A program made the translations under genes and the position numbers. From Paracoccus zeaxanthinifaciens ATCC 21588 (GTDB lineage: Bacteria > Pseudomonadota > Alphaproteobacteria > Rhodobacterales > Rhodobacteraceae): 64,000 bases of DNA. Within the stretch, counting starts at the first letter, position 1, and every line of letters begins with the position of its first letter. Below the pieces are notes generated by a model, which made no database searches, was not told the DNA's origin, and saw nothing but the letters and a program-made list of their open reading frames with translations. The stretch covers positions 1 through 64,000 of the forward strand of contig NZ_ATUJ01000007.1 in assembly GCF_000420145.1 (NCBI RefSeq), given 5' to 3'. This document shows, one piece after another, positions 51,589-60,840 of this stretch.

Positions 51589-52643
51589 GTATCGTCGAGA
51601 AGCTGGGCCTTGCCGCGCTGCACCGGATGGACCCCGAGCGCGCGCACGACCTTTCGATCCGCGCCCTCCAGACCGGGCTGGTGCCGCTGGCGGGGGCGCC
51701 GGTCACCAGTCCGCGCCTGCAGACGCGGCTGGCGGGGCTGGACCTGCCGAACCCTATCGGACTTGCCGCCGGGTACGACAAGAACGGCAAGGTCATTGCC
51801 CCCCTGATGAAATCCGGCTTCGGCTTCATCGAGATCGGTGCGGCGACCCCGCGCCCGCAGCCCGGCAACCCCAAGCCGCGCCTGTTCCGTCTGTCCCAGG
51901 ACCGGGCGATCATCAACCGCTTCGGCTTCAACAACGAAGGTGCGGATGCCGTGGTGGGGCGGATGCAGACGCGCCCGCGCGGCATTCCCGTCGGACTGAA
52001 CCTGGGGGCGAACAAGGACAGCCAGGACCGCGCCGACGATTACGCGCAGGTTCTGGCCGCCGCAGCGGATACGGCGGATTTCGTCACGGTCAACGTGTCC
52101 TCGCCGAATACCGAGAAGCTGCGCGACCTTCAGGGCGCCGACGCCCTGTCTGCCCTTCTGCAGCATGTGATCGGAACGCGGGACGCCAAGAATGCCGCGC
52201 TGCCCGTATTCCTCAAGATCGCGCCCGACCTGTCGGACGCCGAGATCGCGCAGATCGCGGGTGTCGCGCTCGATTGCGGCGTGAACGCCATCATCGCGAC
52301 CAACACGACCCTGTCGCGCGATGGATTGGCCAGCGCGGATGCCGGTCAGGCGGGCGGCCTGTCAGGGCAGCCCCTGTTCGAACGCTCGACCCGCGTGCTG
52401 GCGCGGCTCTGGCTGGAAACGGGGGGCAAGGTGCCGCTGATCGGCGTCGGCGGAATTTCCTCGCCCGAGGATGTGTGGCAGAAGCTGCGCGCAGGAGCCT
52501 CGGCGGTTCAGGTCTATTCCGCGCTCGTCTATCAGGGGATGTCGCTGGCACCGCGCCTTGCGCAGGCGCTGGATCAACGCCTGATGGCCGAGGGCACGAC
52601 CCTGGAACAGCTGACCGGAAGCGGCGCGGCCGACTGGGCCTAG
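51585..52643 (+). CDS. pyrD: Dihydroorotate dehydrogenase, quinone-linked (class 2)
   Basis: Oxidises dihydroorotate to orotate, passing electrons via FMN to quinone. The 352-residue protein has the membrane-associating N-terminal helices ([20 protein letters not shown]), [11 protein letters not shown] for FMN, the catalytic Ser segment [28 protein letters not shown] and [32 protein letters not shown]. The extended N terminus and Ser base mark class 2. Its TAG shares CTAG with the cysE stop. Confidence 0.96.
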   Translation: MSIVEKLGLAALHRMDPERAHDLSIRALQTGLVPLAGAPVTSPRLQTRLAGLDLPNPIGLAAGYDKNGKVIAPLMKSGFGFIEIGAATPRPQPGNPKPRLFRLSQDRAIINRFGFNNEGADAVVGRMQTRPRGIPVGLNLGANKDSQDRADDYAQVLAAAADTADFVTVNVSSPNTEKLRDLQGADALSALLQHVIGTRDAKNAALPVFLKIAPDLSDAEIAQIAGVALDCGVNAIIATNTTLSRDGLASADAGQAGGLSGQPLFERSTRVLARLWLETGGKVPLIGVGGISSPEDVWQKLRAGASAVQVYSALVYQGMSLAPRLAQALDQRLMAEGTTLEQLTGSGAADWA

Positions 52644-53461
52644 TCGCCTCCGCCCAGCAGGTGGTTCATGCTGTGGGACGGCTCGGGGCAACCCGCGTCG
52701 CCCACGATCTGCGCGGGAACGCCCGCGACCGTCTTGCAGGGCGGAACCTCGCGGACGACGACCGAACCGGCGGCGATGCGCGAATGGTGACCGACCTCGA
52801 TATTCCCGAGAACCTTGGCACCCGCGCCGATCAGCACCCCCTGCCCGATCTTCGGATGGCGGTCGCCATCCTCCTTGCCCGTCCCGCCAAGCGTCACCGA
52901 GTGCAGCATCGACACGTCGTTGCCCACCACCGCGGTTTCACCAATGACGATGGAATGTGCGTGATCGATCATCACCCCGGTCCCGATGCGCGCCGCCGGA
53001 TGGATATCCACCCCGAAGCATTCCGAGCAGCGCATCTGCACGAAATACGCCATGTCGCGGCGGCCCTGGTTCCACAGCCAATGCGCCATGCGATACGCCT
53101 GAAGCGCCTGGAATCCCTTGAAGAACAGGATCGGCTGCAGAAGCCGATGCGTCGCCGGGTCGCGGTCATAGACGGCCATCAGGTCCGCCCGCGCCGCATC
53201 GCCCAGTTCCTCGGATGCGGCATAGGCCTGGTCGGCGATCTCGCGCAGGATCTGCTCGCTCATCTCGCCCGAGGCCAGCTTCAGCGAAAAGCGATAGGCC
53301 AGAGCCCCCTCGAGGCTCTGGTGATGCAGCAGCCCCGCATGGATCAGCGCACCCAGCAGCGGCTCGTTCGCGACGGCGGCACGGGCCTCGTCGCAAAGCT
53401 GCGTCCAGATGGCATCTCGGTCGAGGCTCAGCGGTGTCTTGTTCGCGTGCTGCATGTTCAT
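52640..53461 (-). CDS. cysE: Serine O-acetyltransferase
   Basis: Makes O-acetylserine, the first step of cysteine synthesis. The 273-residue product has the helical N-terminal domain ([25 protein letters not shown]) and the left-handed beta-helix of hexapeptide repeats with catalytic His in [15 protein letters not shown] and [11 protein letters not shown]. The C-terminal tail, which in other CysE proteins binds OASS and carries feedback control, is present (ending MNHLLGGGD). Two ATGs, 53461 and 53455, are equally plausible. Confidence 0.95.
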   Translation of the reverse strand: MNMQHANKTPLSLDRDAIWTQLCDEARAAVANEPLLGALIHAGLLHHQSLEGALAYRFSLKLASGEMSEQILREIADQAYAASEELGDAARADLMAVYDRDPATHRLLQPILFFKGFQALQAYRMAHWLWNQGRRDMAYFVQMRCSECFGVDIHPAARIGTGVMIDHAHSIVIGETAVVGNDVSMLHSVTLGGTGKEDGDRHPKIGQGVLIGAGAKVLGNIEVGHHSRIAAGSVVVREVPPCKTVAGVPAQIVGDAGCPEPSHSMNHLLGGGD

Positions 53462-53543
53462 CCTGGGGCCCACCCGGTTCCTTCTTGCCATCGGTCATAG
53501 ACCAAGTGGGTACCGGGTGGAACCCGGGCAAGCCCTTGAGGGA

Positions 53544-54227
53544 TCAGGAAGGCAGGCGCAGTTCCAGCCAATGGACCGCGACATGCACGCGCCCCAATGC
53601 GAACTCTCCGCCATTGGCCGTCAGGATCAGCGGTTCGGCCTGCCAATAGGTCATGGGCGTTCCCAGCATTCCGCGCGCCCAGGATCCCTGCCCCTTGCCA
53701 AGCCCGTTCCCGAAGCGGTCCGTGCCGTCGCTCGTGCCCAGCCGCCAGCTTGCAAGGGTGCCGGTGATCGCCTCGGTGACGCGGGCCGTGGCACCAATCA
53801 CCATCGCATGGGCGGGGATGACCACGGTGCTGACGACGGTGCCTGCCGCGTTCAGCAGGACCTCTCCCTCGGCGATGCCGGCGATCATGCCGGAACCCGA
53901 GGCGCCCATCGTCATCGCACCCATTGCCCATTCCGAACCGTCATGGACCGCCTCGGCGCCCCGGTCCCGCACGAAGCCGCGCATGCCGCTGCGGGGGGCG
54001 ACGAAGACCCACCCCCCATTCGCGCCGATGGCAACCATGCCTGCCTGCCCCGACCACGCACCCTGCGCCCCGTCGGGAACGCCCCAGCACTGACCGTCCA
54101 GCACCGTCGCGGGCGGCGTCGCGACCGAAACGCTCTCAAGCACCAGGTTCACCAGCCCATCGAGGCGCATCAGCGCCTCGTTCACGGTTACATGCTTCTG
54201 CGCCCGCGCAGGCAGCAGCAGCGACAT
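53544..54227 (-). CDS. DUF2793 protein
   Basis: A 227-residue protein whose N terminus LPARAQKHVTVNEALMRLDGL is the DUF2793 signature; the rest is Gly/Ala-rich beta-structure with WGVPDGAQGAWSGQAGMVA and a C-terminal domain (SWRLGTSDGTDRFGNGLGKG) resembling carbohydrate- or tail-associated modules. In Rhodobacterales, DUF2793 genes commonly sit beside gene-transfer-agent or phage tail genes, as far as I recall. Here the upstream side is an IS scar instead. The N terminus is a few residues shorter than usual, so the start may have been trimmed by the rearrangement. Confidence 0.75.
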   Translation of the reverse strand: MSLLLPARAQKHVTVNEALMRLDGLVNLVLESVSVATPPATVLDGQCWGVPDGAQGAWSGQAGMVAIGANGGWVFVAPRSGMRGFVRDRGAEAVHDGSEWAMGAMTMGASGSGMIAGIAEGEVLLNAAGTVVSTVVIPAHAMVIGATARVTEAITGTLASWRLGTSDGTDRFGNGLGKGQGSWARGMLGTPMTYWQAEPLILTANGGEFALGRVHVAVHWLELRLPS

Positions 54228-54337
54228 GCCAAGGCCGCCGTTTCATTCGAGATCTCTTCCTGCTAAGGGGCCGTATCCGTAGGTGTTTGATCGCACGGTT
54301 TGGTAGTGTGATCCTTTCTCAAGCTTGGAAAAGCGTT

Positions 54338-54843
54338 ATGGGACGATTTCGTCATGGGGGCGCCACAACCACACACGCCGTCATAGCAGCAGTAATGAGG
54401 GCGGCCCGCCACCGGTCAGAGGGCCTTCCCGAATGACCGCAAGCTTCGCTTGCGACGTTGAGCTGGGAGCTGGGAGCTGGGAGCTGGGGATCAATCCCAC
54501 TACGGTCGCGAAGTGGCGTAAACTGCAGACGGTCGATTATCGTAAGACCGGTCCAACGGGGCCTCGTTCGACGGTCCTCCCCGAGGCCGAGGAGGCGGCC
54601 ATCGTCGCGTTTTGGCGCCACACGTTGTTGTCGCCTTATGGCACTGCGCTTGCCTATATGCCCTCCATCCCGTACCTGACACGCTCAGCATCGCACCGGT
54701 ATCTACAGAGGCATGGCATCTCACGCCTGCCGAACATCGAGGGCGACAAACCGAGGAGGTCGAAGTTCAAACGCTACCCGAACGGCCCTCGACCTTGTCC
54801 TCGGACCAAGTATGGATGCCCCCTTGACAAGAGCTTCGTTTGA
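54338..54843 (+). pseudogene. Broken IS481-family transposase (5' part)
   Basis: The start frame from ATG 54338 reads MGRFRHGGATTTHAVIAAV and stops at 54434-54436. A second frame, shifted by net one base, resumes at 54487 with GINPTTVAKWRK, then TGPRSTVLPEAEEAAIVAF, HTLL, LTRSASHRYLQRHGISRLP and EGDKP, the N-terminal helix-turn-helix half of a common IS481 transposase. Between RHTLL and PSIP the sequence no longer matches, and the DDE catalytic domain is missing because the frame runs into unrelated DNA after KRYP. The element is dead. Confidence 0.8.
54460..54487 (+). repeat. Tandem heptamer GAGCTGG, four copies
   Basis: Four perfect copies of GAGCTGG in direct succession lie at the point where the two transposase frames join. 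Expansion by slippage adds 7 bases per copy, so it changes the frame each time and is a likely cause of the frameshift. Confidence 0.9.
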
Positions 54844-55089
54844 TCTGGCATCTGGTCGGTCGCGGCCATTTGTACGGCGTCTAAGATGCAGCGAGTTTAC
54901 AGCTGCGCGCCCTGATGAAGTCAGCCGGCGGTCGGGTCCCTATCAATGGCGCGCGCTCGGAGGCGCTCCGGTCCGAACTGGGTGTCCAATTCCGCTGTGT
55001 TACCGTCGCTTTGCCATCACCTCACGACTCGCGCCTCACCATCTCAAAGCCTTGCCGGTCCGATACCGGCGCGGCTTGTCTCTTACATT

Positions 55090-55389
55090 TCAGGCTGGGG
55101 TGGCTCGGTAACTGCCGCCACGGGCAATCAGCGCCCAGATTGTTTGGGCCATGAGGTTGGCTAGCGCTACGGCGACCACTTTCACCGGCTTGCGGACAAG
55201 CATTCGGTCGAGCCAATCAGGTGCCGGTCCTGACGAACCCACTCGACACCCTCGCCGCGCGCTGATCTGGGCCATGGTGCCGAGGTAGAGTGGTCTGCGC
55301 AGGTATCGACTACCGGCTTTGGATATCCGTCCGAGCTTTTCCTTCCGGCCGCTGGAATTTGCTCGCGGCGTGAGGCCGACCCGCCCCAT
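55090..55389 (-). pseudogene. Broken IS110-family transposase (3' part)
   Basis: Ninety-nine residues corresponding to the C-terminal (transposase_20) domain: GLTPRANSSGRKEKLGRISK, AGSRYLRRPLYLG, VRKPVKVVAVALAN and a final IWALIARGGSYR. The N-terminal RuvC-like catalytic domain is absent; upstream DNA (55390-55530) does not continue the protein in any frame. It is a truncated remnant. Confidence 0.8.
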
Positions 55390-55630
55390 TCCATGTCATT
55401 CATCTGAAACTGCCCCGCCTCGTGTCCTGTCCGCACGAGCAGAGAAACGAAAAGGCGGCCCGAGGTGTCACCCCTTGCCCACTTCTCCCAGCATGTAAAC
55501 TTTGTACCCAAGGGCGTTCGCAAAGTCAATCACTATCGCATGGGTTGTGCGCAACAGGCGAACGCATCAAGTGATTTCAAGGACTTGCCCGCGCAACACC
55601 CGTTGCACGGATCGCGCAACGCGGGACGCT

Positions 55631-56266
55631 TCAGCCCCGCGCAGCGTCGATGAAGTCACGAATCCGGTCGGGATCCTTCACCCCCGGCGCGGATTCCACG
55701 CCCGAGCTGACATCGACGACCGGCGCACCGGTCAGGCGCACGGCCTCGGCGACGTTGTCCGGCGTCAGGCCGCCCGCAAGCATCCAGGGCCGCAGCCAGC
55801 GCCGCCCCACCAGCAGGCGCCAGTCGAAGGCCAGGCCGTTGCCACCCGGCAGCACGGCATCCTTCGGGGCCTTCGCATCGACCAGCAGCATGTCGGCCAC
55901 CAGCCCGTATTCGGTCAACTGGCCCAGATCGTCGGGGCCGGAAACGCCGATGGCCTTCATGACCGGCAGCCCCGTCAGGGCGCGCACTTCGGATACCCGT
56001 TCGGGGCTCTCCTTGCCATGCAGCTGGATGATGTCCAGGGGGGCCTTGTCCAGCACCTCGGTCAGCAGCGCGTCGTCGGGGTTCACGAACAGCCCGACGC
56101 GGGCCACGCCCACCGGAACCTCGGTGACCAGTTGCGCGGCCTCGTCGGGCGTCACCGCACGCGGGGATTTCGGAAAGAAGACGAACCCAACGTAACGCGC
56201 GCCCGTCTCGATCGCGGCAGCAAGCTGCGCCTTGTCGCGCAGCCCGCAGATCTTCACATCGGCCAT
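55631..56266 (-). CDS. trpF: Phosphoribosylanthranilate isomerase
   Basis: Third step of tryptophan synthesis. The 211-residue TIM barrel starts VKICGLRDKA with the catalytic Cys, has GFVFFPKSPRAV, VGVARVGLFVN, IIQLHGKESPE with the catalytic-region His, LLVDAK, and the phosphate-binding MLAGGLTPDNV and VDVSSGVESAPGVKD, which contains the catalytic-region Asp. It is the last gene of the rpsA-ihfB-lapA-trpF run. trpB would be expected next; the IS scar is there instead. Confidence 0.95.
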   Translation of the reverse strand: MADVKICGLRDKAQLAAAIETGARYVGFVFFPKSPRAVTPDEAAQLVTEVPVGVARVGLFVNPDDALLTEVLDKAPLDIIQLHGKESPERVSEVRALTGLPVMKAIGVSGPDDLGQLTEYGLVADMLLVDAKAPKDAVLPGGNGLAFDWRLLVGRRWLRPWMLAGGLTPDNVAEAVRLTGAPVVDVSSGVESAPGVKDPDRIRDFIDAARG

Positions 56267-56270
56267 GGGA

Positions 56271-56654
56271 TCAGCGCGCAGGCAGGCTGGCGCGCGATTT
56301 CGGTGCCGAGGGCGCATCGAGGATGGCGACCACGTCGTCCTTGGGCGCCTTGTGACGCTCGCGCAGGTGATCCATCTCGGATTCCAGGCGGTTGACCTGT
56401 GCATTGCCGCGCTTGGCCGCACGGCGGAAATGCGCCTCGCGCAGCCATTCCCAGATCAGACCCGCCAGCATCCCAAGCGCGAACGCGACGAAGATGATCA
56501 GGAACAGCGGCAGTTCCAGCGACCACGTTCCGCCAAGAAAACGACCCATATCGGCCGGAAAGGCCTTGAGAACGACAGCCTGCCGGTTCGCCAGGGCGAC
56601 GGCCACAAGCACCAGCGCCAGCGCGGCGACAAAGATCAGTCGGATGAAACGCAT
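56271..56654 (-). CDS. LapA-family (DUF1049) membrane protein
   Basis: A 127-residue protein with two membrane helices (about 3-23 and 48-70), the second followed by the LapA-like WEWLREAHFRRAAKR and a coiled-coil segment (NAQVNRLESEMDHLRERH). In E. coli LapA works with LapB in control of LPS synthesis; the same role is not established in this group. It lies four bases before trpF. Confidence 0.82.
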   Translation of the reverse strand: MRFIRLIFVAALALVLVAVALANRQAVVLKAFPADMGRFLGGTWSLELPLFLIIFVAFALGMLAGLIWEWLREAHFRRAAKRGNAQVNRLESEMDHLRERHKAPKDDVVAILDAPSAPKSRASLPAR

Positions 56655-56711
56655 ATGGCCCTTCCCTTCACAGCCTTGGGGCCGGATCGGCCCGGATACG
56701 TTCTACGACGA

Positions 56712-56996
56712 TCACGCCTCGTCGTTCAACCGATCCCGCAGCAGCTTGCCGGTCTTGAAGAAGGGAACGTGCTTCTCGTCGACATCGACGGATTCGCCGG
56801 TGCGCGGATTGCGCCCCAGACGGGCATCCCGCTTCTTGACCGAGAACGCGCCGAAGCCGCGCAGCTCGACCCGGTCGCCACGCGACATGGCGTCGATGAT
56901 CTCCTCGAAGACCGTGTTGACGATCCGCTCGACGTCTCGGCGGAACAGATGCGGGTTCTCGTCTGCGATCATCTGGATCAGTTCGGACCGGATCAT
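56712..56996 (-). CDS. ihfB: Integration host factor beta subunit
   Basis: A 94-residue DNA-bending protein that pairs with IhfA. It has the HU/IHF helical base ([17 protein letters not shown]), the [25 protein letters not shown] signature with the DNA-intercalating Pro at the arm tip (RNPRTGE), and [19 protein letters not shown] 56996 has GGAGGG upstream. A terminator separates it from rpsA, so it has its own promoter or depends on read-through. Confidence 0.96.
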   Translation of the reverse strand: MIRSELIQMIADENPHLFRRDVERIVNTVFEEIIDAMSRGDRVELRGFGAFSVKKRDARLGRNPRTGESVDVDEKHVPFFKTGKLLRDRLNDEA

Positions 56997-57113
56997 GCTT
57001 CCCTCCAATGGACCACGTGGCAATCAACGCGCGATGCAAATCGGTGGTTCACAGCGTTGCCAGCTTTACCCCCACCACGCAAGGCGCTTGACGCACAACC
57101 CTTCGATTCGGCA

Positions 57114-57147
57114 AGAAAAAGCCCGCCCCGCGTGATGCGGGGCGGGC
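57114..57147 (-). terminator. Terminator of rpsA
   Basis: GCCCGCCCCGC and GCGGGGCGGGC around a five-base loop; the minus strand continues TTTTTC. It lies 28 bases past the rpsA stop. Confidence 0.9.
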
Positions 57148-57174
57148 AATGTGCAGGTGCTGAACCCGAAGGGA

Positions 57175-58854
57175 TCAGTTGCCGCGGTTCAGCGCGGCGC
57201 CCAGGATGTCGCCCAGCGAAGCGCCCGAATCCGAGCTGCCGTACTGTTCGATGGCGTCCTTTTCCTCGGCGATCTCGCGTGCCTTGATCGACAGGCCCAG
57301 ACGACGGGTCTTGGTGTCGATGTTGGTGACGCGCGCATCGACCTTGTCGCCGACCTGGAAGCGCTCGGGGCGCTGGTCCTGACGGTCGCGGGCCAGATCC
57401 GAACGGCGGATGAACGACTTGACGCCGTTGTATTCCACCTCGACGCCGCCGTCTTCGATGGCGGTGACTTCGACGGTCACGATGGTGCCACGCTTCACGC
57501 CGTCAACGGCTTCGGCCATGCCTTCGTTTTCCAGCGACTTGATCGAGAGCGAGATGCGCTCCTTCTCGACGTCGACGTCCTGGACGACTGCCTTGACGAC
57601 GTCGCCCTTGCGGAAGTCCTGGATCGCGTCTTCGCCGCGGGTGTCCCAGCTGATGTCCGACAGGTGAACCATGCCGTCGATATCGCCTTCGAGGCCGACG
57701 AACAGACCGAACTCGGTGATGTTCTTGACTTCGCCTTCGATGACGGTGCCCGACGGATGGGTCTCCGAGAAGACTTCCCACGGGTTGCGCATGGTCTGCT
57801 TCAGACCCAGCGAGACGCGGCGCTTGGCTTCGTCGATCTCCAGGACCATCACGTCGACTTCCTGCGAGGTCGAGACGATCTTGCCCGGATGGACGTTCTT
57901 CTTGGTCCAGCTCATCTCCGAGACGTGGACCAGGCCTTCGACACCGGCTTCCAGCTCGACGAACGCACCGTAGTCGGTGATGTTCGTGACGCGGCCCTGG
58001 TGGACCGAACCGATCGGGAACTTCGATGCGACGGTATCCCACGGATCGGCCTGGAGCTGCTTCATGCCCAGGCTGATGCGGTGGCTTTCCTTGTTGATCT
58101 TGATGACCTGAACCTCGACCGTCTCGCCGATCGACAGGATCTCGGACGGGTGGTTCACGCGGCGCCACGCCATGTCGGTGACGTGCAGCAGGCCGTCAAC
58201 ACCGCCCAGATCGACGAAGGCGCCGTATTCGGTGATGTTCTTGACGACGCCCTTGACGGTCTGGCCTTCCGACAGGTTGGCGATGACCTCGGCGCGCTGC
58301 TCGGCGCGGCTCTCTTCCAGGATCGCACGGCGCGAGACGACGATGTTGCCCCGGCGGCGGTCCATCTTCAGGATCTGGAACGGCTGCTTCAGACCCATCA
58401 GCGGGCCGGCGTCGCGCACGGGACGGACGTCAACCTGCGAACCGGGCAGGAACGCGACAGCGCCACCCAGATCGACGGTGAAGCCACCCTTGACGCGGCC
58501 GAAGATCGCGCCTTCGACGCGCTGCTCGTCGGCATATGCCTTTTCCAGACGGTCCCAGGCTTCCTCGCGGCGTGCCTTCTCGCGGCTGATCGAAGCTTCG
58601 CCACGGGCGTTCTCGACGCGGTCCAGATAGACCTCGACTTCGTCGCCGACGCTCAGGTTGGCTTCTTCGCCGGGATTTGCGAATTCTTTCAGATCGACGC
58701 GGCCTTCCATCTTGTAGCCGACGTCGATGATGGCCTGGCCCGCCTCGATGGCGATGACACGGCCCTTGACAACCGAACCTTCGTCCGGAGTGTCGATTTC
58801 GAGGCTTTCATTCAGGAGGGCCTCGAATTCCTCCATGGTCGCTTTAGCGCACAT
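57175..58854 (-). CDS. rpsA: 30S ribosomal protein S1
   Basis: A 559-residue mRNA-binding ribosomal protein with six S1 (OB-fold) repeats; the first two (about 25-180) anchor it to the 30S subunit and the later four (KGVVKNITEYGAFVDLGG, GRVTNITDYGAFVELEAG, GEVKNITEFGLFVGLEG and so on) bind mRNA. The final alanine/asparagine-rich tail is short. ATG 58854 has AAAGGAAA upstream. The 187-base gap to the metallophosphoesterase gene must hold the promoter, but no box is clear enough to call. Confidence 0.98.
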   Translation of the reverse strand: MCAKATMEEFEALLNESLEIDTPDEGSVVKGRVIAIEAGQAIIDVGYKMEGRVDLKEFANPGEEANLSVGDEVEVYLDRVENARGEASISREKARREEAWDRLEKAYADEQRVEGAIFGRVKGGFTVDLGGAVAFLPGSQVDVRPVRDAGPLMGLKQPFQILKMDRRRGNIVVSRRAILEESRAEQRAEVIANLSEGQTVKGVVKNITEYGAFVDLGGVDGLLHVTDMAWRRVNHPSEILSIGETVEVQVIKINKESHRISLGMKQLQADPWDTVASKFPIGSVHQGRVTNITDYGAFVELEAGVEGLVHVSEMSWTKKNVHPGKIVSTSQEVDVMVLEIDEAKRRVSLGLKQTMRNPWEVFSETHPSGTVIEGEVKNITEFGLFVGLEGDIDGMVHLSDISWDTRGEDAIQDFRKGDVVKAVVQDVDVEKERISLSIKSLENEGMAEAVDGVKRGTIVTVEVTAIEDGGVEVEYNGVKSFIRRSDLARDRQDQRPERFQVGDKVDARVTNIDTKTRRLGLSIKAREIAEEKDAIEQYGSSDSGASLGDILGAALNRGN

Positions 58855-59041
58855 GCGTTTACAGTTTCCTTTACGTCCGTTTGACTGGCCTGACGGTTGG
58901 CTCCGCCGGTCTGTAGCGCCCCCCGTGGCAACGACAAAGGGTCCGGCGAATACGCCCGACCCATGTGCAAGCGGTCTGTTCTGACCATGTCGCCCGTGTG
59001 ACTGGCGTCCACATAACGCCGATCGCGGGAAAACTCAACGC

Positions 59042-59833
59042 CTAAACGCGTGCCCAGCGCCCGCCGCGCAGGGCATATTCGCGGATTTCGGGCGGGCCGA
59101 AGCCATCGCGGTCCATCGGCGCGACATGGCGTTCCAGCCGGACCGCGTCGCGTTCCACGTCCAGGACCGCGATCTCGTTCCGGGCGTCGCTTGGGCGCGC
59201 GCACAGCGCGGTACCGCCCTGCAACTGCAACAGGCCCGGATGCCGCCCCGTCGCCAGCAGCTCGTCCAGCGCGAAGATGTGCAGATGCCCCGACAGCGCG
59301 ATCCGCACGCCCGCATCCTGCAACCGACGCGCGGCCTCGGGGGCGCGGCGCGCGGTCCGCTTCTCGACCGAGGGAAGCTGTTCCAACGGATGATGCAGCG
59401 CGACGATGTTCACGGCATGGGGATCGGCGCTGCCGACAAGGCGGCCGATCTCGCCCTCGCGGAACAGGCCGCGCTGCCAGGCAAAGGGATCGGCGCTGTT
59501 CACGCCCAGCACCCGCGCATCGCCCGCCTGCGCCACCGGCGACAGGTTCGCGCCGAAATGCCGCCGGAATCCCCGAAACGGCCAAAGCAGACGCGCCAGC
59601 GGGTTCAGCAGTGGAATGTCGTGATTGCCCGGCACGATCAGCGTCCGGGCCTCGATCCGGTCCAGGAAACGCTGCGCCTCCTCCATCTGCGGGACCAGCG
59701 CGCGATGCGTCAGGTCGCCCGTCACGACCACGATATCCGCATGCGCCTCGGCGATCAGCGCCAGAAGCGGCTCGACCAGGTCCTGCCGGTGGAAGCCGAA
59801 ATGAAGGTCCGACAGGTGAACGATCCGGGTCAT
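59042..59833 (-). CDS. Calcineurin-like metallophosphoesterase
   Basis: A 263-residue cytoplasmic phosphoesterase with the complete five-motif metal site: SDLHFG, GDLTH, PGNHDIP, LHHP and SGHLHIF. Its size and the simple layout fit the cyclic-nucleotide phosphodiesterase-like group (CpdA/Icc), but the substrate is not defined. It overlaps the upstream lipid-kinase-like gene by ATGA, so the two probably function in related phosphate chemistry. Confidence 0.88.
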   Translation of the reverse strand: MTRIVHLSDLHFGFHRQDLVEPLLALIAEAHADIVVVTGDLTHRALVPQMEEAQRFLDRIEARTLIVPGNHDIPLLNPLARLLWPFRGFRRHFGANLSPVAQAGDARVLGVNSADPFAWQRGLFREGEIGRLVGSADPHAVNIVALHHPLEQLPSVEKRTARRAPEAARRLQDAGVRIALSGHLHIFALDELLATGRHPGLLQLQGGTALCARPSDARNEIAVLDVERDAVRLERHVAPMDRDGFGPPEIREYALRGGRWARV

Positions 59834-60777
59834 GCGCGCGTCTTGTCCCGTCCATCCGCCGGCAGCAGGACGCGCAAGGCATCGCGCCGGACCGACATGC
59901 GGAACGGGCTGGCCAGCCGCGTCTTCTCGCCGTCATGGGCCACCAGCTGCGCCTTGGCGGGGGTCTCTATCTCCATCCGGTCGGTGACGATCATGTCGAA
60001 ATCCTCGTCCCGCGCGCTGTGACCGAAGGCAAGGCGCAGCGCGGACCGGAACAGGGGCATCGCGCGGCTGGCCTTGGCGACCAGCACCACCATGCGCCCG
60101 TCGCGGATCGCGTCCGCGCCCTCCAGCCCGAAGGTCTCCAGCTGATAGGCGCTGCGGGCCACGAAGACCAACGCGCTGGTGAAGTGACGCTCCTCTCCGT
60201 CGACGCGCGCAGTCAGGCGCATCGGGTTGCGCAGCCGCCGCAGCGCCACCGCGACCGACCAATAGGCCGCCAGCCGCGACCGCCCCCAGCGGCGATAGAT
60301 CCCCTCGCGGGTCTTCAGGATCTGCGGATAGGCCCCGAGGCTGATGTTGTTGAGGAAGATCAGACCGTTCACCTCGCCCAGATCGGTCAGCGACTGGCGC
60401 GCATCGAGGATGGTGTCGATCCCCTCCTCGATCGTCTCGCCCACGCCAAGGTCACGCGCGAAATAGTTGAAGGTCCCGCCCGGCAGGACGCCCATCGGGA
60501 TCCCCGTCCCCGCAAGCGCGCCCGCCACCGCCGATTGCGTGCCGTCGCCGCCCACCGCGATCACCAGGTCGAACCCTTCGGACGCCACATCGCGCGCAAG
60601 CTGCGGCAGATCGCGGCCATGTTCGGCCACGCGCGTCTCGAACCGGCCGCAATGCGGGGCAAGGCGCTTGTTCAGCAGGGCGGCGGTCTCGTGGTGCCTG
60701 CGCCGCCCCGAGCCCGAATTCATCACCGCGCAGACCCGGGCCGTGCCCAGATCGAACCGCAATTCCGCCTTGTCCAT
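59830..60777 (-). CDS. Diacylglycerol/lipid kinase family protein
   Basis: A 315-residue protein of the DAGK catalytic family. AVGGDGTQSAVAGAL and PGGTFNYFARDLG are the ATP-binding and GGDGT motifs; FLNNISLGAYP and SYQLETFGLEGADAIRDG-like strands belong to the C-terminal sandwich domain. Substrate may be diacylglycerol, sphingosine-like base or phosphatidylglycerol; it cannot be fixed. ATG 60777 is chosen since AGGTG lies at good distance; a GTG two codons earlier is in frame. Confidence 0.85.
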   Translation of the reverse strand: MDKAELRFDLGTARVCAVMNSGSGRRRHHETAALLNKRLAPHCGRFETRVAEHGRDLPQLARDVASEGFDLVIAVGGDGTQSAVAGALAGTGIPMGVLPGGTFNYFARDLGVGETIEEGIDTILDARQSLTDLGEVNGLIFLNNISLGAYPQILKTREGIYRRWGRSRLAAYWSVAVALRRLRNPMRLTARVDGEERHFTSALVFVARSAYQLETFGLEGADAIRDGRMVVLVAKASRAMPLFRSALRLAFGHSARDEDFDMIVTDRMEIETPAKAQLVAHDGEKTRLASPFRMSVRRDALRVLLPADGRDKTRA

Positions 60778-60840
60778 GATCACCTGTCCCCGTGTCGCGC
60801 AAATCGGCAGCGGACCAACACCGCGACGCGGCGCAGGGTT

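Larger units (their letters stand above)
54240..55630. mobile_element. Scar of degenerate insertion sequences
   Basis: About 1.4 kb with no intact gene between DUF2793 and trpF. It contains the 5' part of an IS481-type transposase (plus strand), the 3' part of an IS110-type transposase (minus strand), and two stretches (54844-55089 and 55390-55630) that match nothing I recognise; a minus-strand frame in the latter ends near 55480 with a short tail reading ALGYKVYMLGEVGKG. Composition and stop density differ from the flanking genes. No clear terminal inverted repeats or target duplications were found. Confidence 0.75.

Noticed and set aside
53544..54227. Gene-transfer-agent or prophage cluster
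   Set aside because: A single DUF2793 gene is not enough; no terminase, capsid, portal or tail genes are present in the window.
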